Notes under the pieces: generated by a model
The model's database searches: none
What the model saw: the letters and a program-made list of their open reading frames with translations, nothing else
What the model was told of the DNA's origin: nothing
Translations under genes and position numbers: made by a program
Shown: one piece after another, positions 48,501 through 52,858 of the stretch
How positions within the stretch are numbered: position 1 is the first letter of the stretch
Layout of the letters: each line of letters starts with the position of its first letter
From: JAFDZV01 sp966128725
GTDB taxonomy: Bacteria; Bacteroidota; Ignavibacteria; OLB7
Direction of reading: 5' to 3'
Assembly (NCBI GenBank): GCA_966128725.1
Contig: CBHYLN010000016.1
Span: 1-52,858 of the forward strand
Length of the DNA stretch: 52,858 bases

Positions 48501-48805
48501 GCTACTCGATCACCGGCAGCGCCGACAACGACGGTTCGGCAATGGATCGCTCGATCGGTGACTTCATTGCAACGCCGCATTACCGCGACATCGACGCGAA
48601 TCGCCCTGAGACCTGGGATTCCCAGCAGTACGATCGCTTCGGCACCCGCTACTACAACCCGTACTCGGATAGCAATCTTGACGGTGTTGTTACGCAGCAG
48701 GAGCGGTACGAGGGCTATCAGCGCTATATCGCGACTATTCAGACTCTGCGCAGCCAGTACCAGACGCCCCGCACGGTGGCAGTCGGGTTCCGCGTCCGAT
48801 TCTGA
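45563..48805 (+). CDS. TonB-dependent outer-membrane receptor
   Basis: A 1080-aa receptor. A signal peptide (1-23, cleaved after QAQ) is followed by a carboxypeptidase-regulatory-like beta domain (about 24-110, GTLSGKVTDDDGKPVPGATI). The plug comes next (about 125-240, with SGVTTAGVNGFAIRGGRATE and VQVVSSGFSAEYGDILSGVV), then a 22-strand-type barrel to the end, closing TVAVGFRVRF. This is the architecture of SusC-like and other FCB receptors, which import polymers, siderophores or peptides with TonB energy. Between late barrel strands residues 1036-1047 form a canonical EF-hand loop (D1, N3, D5, G6, E12). It probably forms an operon with the 1308-aa secreted protein 87 nt downstream. The ligand is unknown. 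Confidence 0.9.
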   Translation: MKRKLLGVAAAFAFLAPIAMQAQTTGTLSGKVTDDDGKPVPGATIRLEGTTQGAKSKADGNYLIAGVRAGEYGVIVTSVGFAPYKGAVSISIGTTTTLNVKMRTKAIETGPIVIKGSRDLIHRENHGKVNTKSGIDIENSSRTTIQGAVALSSGVTTAGVNGFAIRGGRATETSIRVDGVEVGDPFIGGFGSTSSGLYPTVSPLAVQEVQVVSSGFSAEYGDILSGVVNSVTRSGRKDRYEGTFRFRTTVPALYGSSEAITVKKVGTDSDTTLPGAKLMGSGSKLYEFGIGGPIPGFDRVTFYITGKYNGIPYSGSSYEVYDMSDEFARQRAGVAEKAWGFSLKPTNLGQLSHQEAMVRNLNGKFKIEVDSNIFVELGGEIGLTSTESGGWSSIYQFDHPIVNGVENTALSESDMQQTNQNTIINRANMRYFQNLDAGTYLEVLASWVHHRTEAGKKDESKTYGPFDTYDIYGPEDLNNDNVIDRYALPETDLQLNQYLTDKVSGYARNPITGLFEGGEIGGASRNPYGLIDAGNFPVHGNDRVLEVRESTVLDLKGNYETNFDLGEVKTQVKAGFEVKQTTLRRHENNLPWDPNPFFDVYGFDANYFNGTDTTGTLRDFFSKPFKPIEGALYVSTSFDYKSIVFQPGVRFDFTNPNTKMPPSQRGSVAEVVRALQTAEDASMKFQVSPRIGVSYPITDQSQFRVNFGVMFKMPDFNNLYDNAFGDAQRGNQLFGNPNIDPQKALMYEMGYQAQISEDYYIDVSAFYRDIYNQTGVTYVPAIPSPYIVYSVSEYGNVRGIEVSARKLLSDNISAEINYTLQKAVGTASAPEANYSSLTGGVDPYTGEQQKLPLTEYPLNYDQTHALNASVNFVWGDGQGPTVGGLKLLENSTIGITATYNTGLPYTRETSKGLPTTEFNSQRYPSTLSTEAHLERGFKLRDLLGESVGNLEISFYADVFNLLNYTGPIGVRLSRAPGGSRYSITGSADNDGSAMDRSIGDFIATPHYRDIDANRPETWDSQQYDRFGTRYYNPYSDSNLDGVVTQQERYEGYQRYIATIQTLRSQYQTPRTVAVGFRVRF

Positions 48806-48892
48806 TCGATGCACGCAGCCCGGCCGGGCATGGTTCCGACCGGGCAACGTGATTGAACGAGAACAACATTTTCCAACACTTGAGGCATAGAC

Positions 48893-51800
48893 ATGAATCT
48901 GCAAACCTACATCAGGGGGATGCTCGCGGTCGTGCTCGGTGCGGTGCTGCTGGCTTCACCACTCGCCTTCGCGGGAACTGCTGACAAGCAGAAGAAGCAG
49001 AAGGAGGAGGGGACTGAGCAGTCGACCGAGAAGTCGGATGCGAAGGGCGGCGCCGCCCCGCTTCGCGTGCCGACCCGGGCCTACGAGGTGCTGAGGAACA
49101 AGGTGTCCAACATCGAGTTCTACTCCTCCAACTACGGCATTTTCGGCTTGAACGTGCAGGCCAACTCGGCCGGCGGCACGTGGCCCCGCGGTTCGCGCCG
49201 CGCATATATTTTCGGTGGCGGTGTCTGGTTTGGCGCCGAAAAGAAGCGTGAGAACGGCGAGTTCCAGAAGCTGTGCGTGATCGGTTATAACCCGAACTCG
49301 GGCGCTTCGTGGATGGTGCCGGGCGCAATCAACGGCCCGGTCAACAAGTCGCCGATCGACGAAACGGCCGACGGCATCAACAAGTATCGCCTGTACATGT
49401 CGAGCGACTACAGCAGCTTTACTGGTGAGCCGTTCGACAAGGCCGATGTCAACGGACCAAACTGGCCGATCTGGGACGTGAACCCGAACGATACCTTGAA
49501 GTTCAGCCGCTACTTCGGCTACTACATCGAGGACGTGAACCTGCGTAACCGCAGCCAGTTCGCGAAGGGCCCGGCGATGATCTCGGGCGAGGATATCTTC
49601 TCGATCTACAAGGACACCGATCTCAGCAAGTACGAGAAGATCTCGCGCGACACTGCCAAGAAGAAGGGCTATCCCATCGGCATCCAGGTTGAGCAGACCG
49701 TGTACACCTGGGGCTTTGGTGATTACGGCAACTTCCTCTTCATCAAGTACGCCATCATCAACAAGTCCGGCGAGGATCTGTACAACTGCTACATGGCGCC
49801 GGCGCTTGACATGGATATCGGAACGCCGTCCAACGACCGTGCCACGATCGCCATCCCGAACGCCGACGATGACTCGTTGAACCTGGCCATTCAGTGGTCG
49901 GACCGCGAGTCCTCTGGCAAGTACGGCTACATCGGCCTGGACTTCCTCGAGAGCCCGGCTGTTGACAATCAGGGCTTTGTTCGCAAGGACAAGCGCGTGT
50001 TCCAGGAGAACGAGCAGGTTGGCCTCTCGGTGTTCCAGAACTGGCCGATCGAGGAAGACCCGCAGACGCCGGAGCAGCGTTACGAGTTTATCTCCGACAA
50101 GACCCAGCGCGACGTTGATATCGGCCCTGGTGACCGTCGATTCCTGATGTCGACCGGACCGTTCAACATGCACCCGGGCGATACTGCCCGCGTGGTGGTG
50201 GGCATCATGTTCGCGTACGGCCTGGGCGATGTTCCGACCGGCGAGGATCGCGACCGTAAGAACATCTATGCGATCGACAAGTTCGCGCAGAAGGTATACG
50301 ACGAGAACTTCCTGGCGCCGGTTCCGCCGGATCCGGCAAACGTCACCTGGAAGGCCCTGAACGAGGGCGTGCGTCTGAGCTGGGATGAGCAGTCGGAGCG
50401 TTCGCTCGACCGCCAGGAGCGTGGCCTGGACTTCCTTGGCTACACCATCAAGCGTGGTCGTCGTACGGTTGGCTTCCCTGAGGCCGACTCCACCGACGGC
50501 TGGAACCTTGGCTTCAAGACCGTTGGCACGTTCCGCCTGCCTGCGTTCCCGGATACGCTTTCGCGTATGCTGGCTGCCCGCACGAAGAACCTGTCGTACC
50601 TGGGCGCGTGGTCGCGCCTGCCGATGCTGGCCGACACCATTGCCGGCATGCGTCTGACGGCTCGTCGCAAGACGCGCGTTGATACGCTGAAGCGCCCGGG
50701 CCAGGCCGACACGCTGATCGCGTCGAAGGACACGACCTCGGTGAGCGGTTACTACTACGACGGCGCGAAGTTCGATTTCGACGCCTACGACGATCGCGAT
50801 GAAGATTCCTCGCGGTACAACGATGGCCGCTACGGCGACAAGTTCAAGAACAAGGCGATTCGTGATATCGTGCGTGATGCCATCACGAGCATCATGGACA
50901 GCGTTACCAATGGCCGCACGTTCATCGACATCGGCGATGACAATGCCGACGGCCGTATCGAGGTTGATGAATCGAATCTCGCGCAGAACGAGAGGCTGAT
51001 CAACAATGTGGATTACTACTATCAGGTGTTGGCATACGATGCCGGTAGTGAGGAAGGGACGCCGTCGAAGTCCAACTCCGCGATCATCGGCATCAACGAG
51101 GTGCGTACGACGCCGGAGCAGGCCCAGGCTGGCTGCGCGGCCACCGCGCACGTGGTGTCCAGCGAGGGAATGGGCGGCATCTACAACTTCCGCTTCAACA
51201 TTCTGGACAACGAGCGCCTTTGCCAGTTGTTCGGTGGCGACACCATCGAATTCGAGTGGCAGCCGGCACGGCCAACGCAGTTCCTGCCAGCAGCCGATCA
51301 GCTTGCCGGGTTCTTCTTCCCGATGTACTTCTACGTGGATCAGGTTACCGCACGCAGCGTGCGTACCGGCGCCGAGCTGCTTCGCTTCGGTGTTCCGTAC
51401 GGACAGTACACCGACCGTTCGGATACCACGCTTCGGTTGTTGGACAGCGGCTTCACCACGCGCAAGACGGACACCGGTGTGTTCGTGGCCCGCAACGTGA
51501 TGTCGACGTTCAACGACTCGTACAACGCCGATCCGCTTCGCTCGTACCTTGGCACCGTTGGCGTGTACAAGAACACGTTCGGTGTTGGCTTTGACTATAC
51601 GTTCCAGCAGTTCGGCGACTCGCTCCGCTTCGGGGTGTTCGGCGATAATACGTACAAGGCCAGCCCGTTCACGATCAACGCCCCAAGCGGCGCCGATGCC
51701 AATGTGGGCCGCGGCAAGGTCGTTGTTGGGCAGTCGCAGACGGCCACCAGCAGCGTCATCCTGCAGGGCATCCCGAGCATTGGCCAGGCCAAGATCGAGA

Positions 51801-52819
51801 TCGAGTTCAAGCCGGGTGGCACCGAGGTTCTTACGTTCAACAAGAACAACAAGGACTACAGCGTTACCGTACCGTACCTCAACGTGGAGGTTCGCAACAT
51901 TGCCAGCTTTGACCGCGATGTGGTTGATGCCTCCGGCAACGTGGTGAAGTCGCCGGTGCAGTACAACTACTCGTTCCGTCCGGATCCGAATGCCCGTCTG
52001 AAGGCAGATACCACCAACCCGTCGTACGACATGGGCCGCGTGATCGATCGTGGTTCCTACGGTCTGTTCGCCTTTGGCTGGATCAACGCCGACAAGATGG
52101 ACTCCGCACAGCGTCGCAGCCTTGTGGCACGTGGCCGCGCTCGTACCGGCGCCACCGGTTATCCTGGTGCGCTTGGTGCAACGGGCCGCTACTATCTGGG
52201 CACGAACTCGTTCGCAACGGATTCGGCGCTCCGCTTCACGCACAGCCTTGTGGTGAACGGCGCTGAGATCTTCCTGGACTTCGCTGGCATGGGCAACATC
52301 AATCAGAACGTGATTGCCGCCAACCTGCCGGCGCAGACGCCGCGGACGGATTTCGCTGCTGGCGACAAGATCACCGTCAGCTTCACCGGTGGCACGCTTG
52401 GGCTTCCGCAGCCGGGCGCCAAGGTGCGTGTGGCCATCCCGGAAGCAACGCCGAAGCTGGATCAGTACACCGACGACCTTCTGGAGCAGATCCAGATCGT
52501 TCCGAACCCGTACCTGGTGAACCACATCGGCCAGCCGAGCAACACGGAGCGTCGCCTGTACTTCACGCGCCTGCCGGAGAAGTGCACGATCGAACTCTAT
52601 ACGGAGTCCGGTGAGTTGCTGCAGACGCTTACGCATGACGCGTCGACCAACACGTCGGCCGACGGACAGGTTGGCGTGGAGATCTGGGACATTCTGACCA
52701 AGGCAAACCGCCAGACGCAGAGCCAGCTCATCATCGCCCGCATCACGACGCCGAACGGCGCCGAGACGATCAAGAAGGTGGCGATTGTGGTGGGTGGTTT
52801 CCGTCTGAACAACCGCTGA
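48893..52819 (+). CDS. Large secreted protein with T9SS-like C-terminal domain
   Basis: A 1308-aa exported protein of unknown function. The signal peptide (1-27, cleavage near AFA-G) is followed by a Lys/Glu linker (about 29-52). A long beta-rich region resembles proteins encoded beside TonB receptors in Ignavibacteriota-type genomes; PPDPANVTWKALNEGVRLSW (about 480-500) looks like a fibronectin-III strand pair. Residues 682-693 are a perfect EF-hand loop (D1, N3, D5, G6, I8, E9, E12). The last about 110 residues start VPNPYLVNHIG and have CTIELYTESGELLQTL, IWDILTKANRQ and IIARITTPNGAETIKKVAIV, a T9SS-type C-terminal domain pattern. It is not SusD-like and has no lipobox. It follows the receptor by 87 nt. 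Confidence 0.75.
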   Translation: MNLQTYIRGMLAVVLGAVLLASPLAFAGTADKQKKQKEEGTEQSTEKSDAKGGAAPLRVPTRAYEVLRNKVSNIEFYSSNYGIFGLNVQANSAGGTWPRGSRRAYIFGGGVWFGAEKKRENGEFQKLCVIGYNPNSGASWMVPGAINGPVNKSPIDETADGINKYRLYMSSDYSSFTGEPFDKADVNGPNWPIWDVNPNDTLKFSRYFGYYIEDVNLRNRSQFAKGPAMISGEDIFSIYKDTDLSKYEKISRDTAKKKGYPIGIQVEQTVYTWGFGDYGNFLFIKYAIINKSGEDLYNCYMAPALDMDIGTPSNDRATIAIPNADDDSLNLAIQWSDRESSGKYGYIGLDFLESPAVDNQGFVRKDKRVFQENEQVGLSVFQNWPIEEDPQTPEQRYEFISDKTQRDVDIGPGDRRFLMSTGPFNMHPGDTARVVVGIMFAYGLGDVPTGEDRDRKNIYAIDKFAQKVYDENFLAPVPPDPANVTWKALNEGVRLSWDEQSERSLDRQERGLDFLGYTIKRGRRTVGFPEADSTDGWNLGFKTVGTFRLPAFPDTLSRMLAARTKNLSYLGAWSRLPMLADTIAGMRLTARRKTRVDTLKRPGQADTLIASKDTTSVSGYYYDGAKFDFDAYDDRDEDSSRYNDGRYGDKFKNKAIRDIVRDAITSIMDSVTNGRTFIDIGDDNADGRIEVDESNLAQNERLINNVDYYYQVLAYDAGSEEGTPSKSNSAIIGINEVRTTPEQAQAGCAATAHVVSSEGMGGIYNFRFNILDNERLCQLFGGDTIEFEWQPARPTQFLPAADQLAGFFFPMYFYVDQVTARSVRTGAELLRFGVPYGQYTDRSDTTLRLLDSGFTTRKTDTGVFVARNVMSTFNDSYNADPLRSYLGTVGVYKNTFGVGFDYTFQQFGDSLRFGVFGDNTYKASPFTINAPSGADANVGRGKVVVGQSQTATSSVILQGIPSIGQAKIEIEFKPGGTEVLTFNKNNKDYSVTVPYLNVEVRNIASFDRDVVDASGNVVKSPVQYNYSFRPDPNARLKADTTNPSYDMGRVIDRGSYGLFAFGWINADKMDSAQRRSLVARGRARTGATGYPGALGATGRYYLGTNSFATDSALRFTHSLVVNGAEIFLDFAGMGNINQNVIAANLPAQTPRTDFAAGDKITVSFTGGTLGLPQPGAKVRVAIPEATPKLDQYTDDLLEQIQIVPNPYLVNHIGQPSNTERRLYFTRLPEKCTIELYTESGELLQTLTHDASTNTSADGQVGVEIWDILTKANRQTQSQLIIARITTPNGAETIKKVAIVVGGFRLNNR

Positions 52820-52858
52820 TGCATTGAGATCCCGAAACGCCGCCGACGGCCGTGTTCG
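52820..52858. other. Right-edge sequence
   Basis: Thirty-nine bases after the last stop codon. GCCGCCGACGGC could begin a hairpin, but the window ends before it can be judged. Confidence 0.3.

Noticed and set aside
45575..48904. An antisense frame of 1109 codons beneath the TonB receptor gene, and one of 1226 codons at 48956-52636
   Set aside because: Both mirror the codon bias of a GC-rich sense gene. Their products are Arg/His/Val/Leu-rich with no domains, while the sense frames carry signal peptides and clear families.
1..52858. CRISPR arrays, tRNA or rRNA genes, insertion sequences, prophage or attachment sites
   Set aside because: No regularly spaced repeats, cloverleaf-like sequences with a T-loop, transposase or integrase motifs, or terminal inverted repeats were seen. 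A tRNA/ncRNA covariance scan would be the decisive test.

Overview
The window is a GC-rich chromosomal segment from a member of the Bacteroidota/Chlorobiota/Ignavibacteriota (FCB) group; a Kapaibacteria-like lineage is my best guess, not a proof. Three things point there. Candidate promoters follow the Bacteroidota pattern (a TTG box, 19-21 bp, then a TAnnTTTG-like box). Two secreted proteins end in type IX secretion (T9SS)-like C-terminal domains. A TonB-dependent receptor carries a carboxypeptidase-regulatory-like N-terminal domain. Unlike classical Bacteroidetes, several genes (tuf, rpsM, rpsC, the TonB receptor, a 77-aa small gene) have clear Shine-Dalgarno boxes.

Layout. 1-14.7 kb is a mixed housekeeping and envelope region: a CPBP membrane protease, a secreted probable beta-barrel protein, a multi-pass membrane protein with a TIG-like tail, a minus-strand operon (BsuPI-domain lipoprotein, ribD, CHASE2 sensor), tadA-rsmI, an esterase-like protein, a secreted VWA/T9SS protein, a YgjP-like metallopeptidase and a small lipoprotein. 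14.85-19.4 kb is the str operon (rpsL-rpsG-fusA-tuf), closed by a strong intrinsic terminator. 19.4-23.3 kb is an accessory insert between tuf and rpsJ: a formyltransferase/GINT1-like fusion, a methyltransferase, and a free-standing 77-aa gene with its own promoter, structured leader and terminator.

23.3-40.8 kb is a continuous run of 30 genes in S10-spc-alpha order (rpsJ to rplQ), with secY, map, infA, rpmJ and rpoA in their expected places and no adk. It starts from a near-ideal promoter about 410 nt upstream of rpsJ and has unusually wide spacers, some holding further promoter-like or hairpin elements. Downstream are an RRM RNA-binding protein, engB, a serine-biosynthesis pair (class V aminotransferase + serA), and a two-gene outer-membrane/secretion unit: a 1080-aa TonB-dependent receptor and a 1308-aa secreted protein, each with a canonical EF-hand-type loop.

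I saw no CRISPR array, insertion sequence, prophage, rRNA or tRNA. The least explained items are the 77-aa transcription unit, the CHASE2 protein's unassigned cytoplasmic domain, the control region around the S10 promoter, the nested hairpin between rpsD and rpoA, and the EF-hand loops in the receptor/secreted-protein pair.
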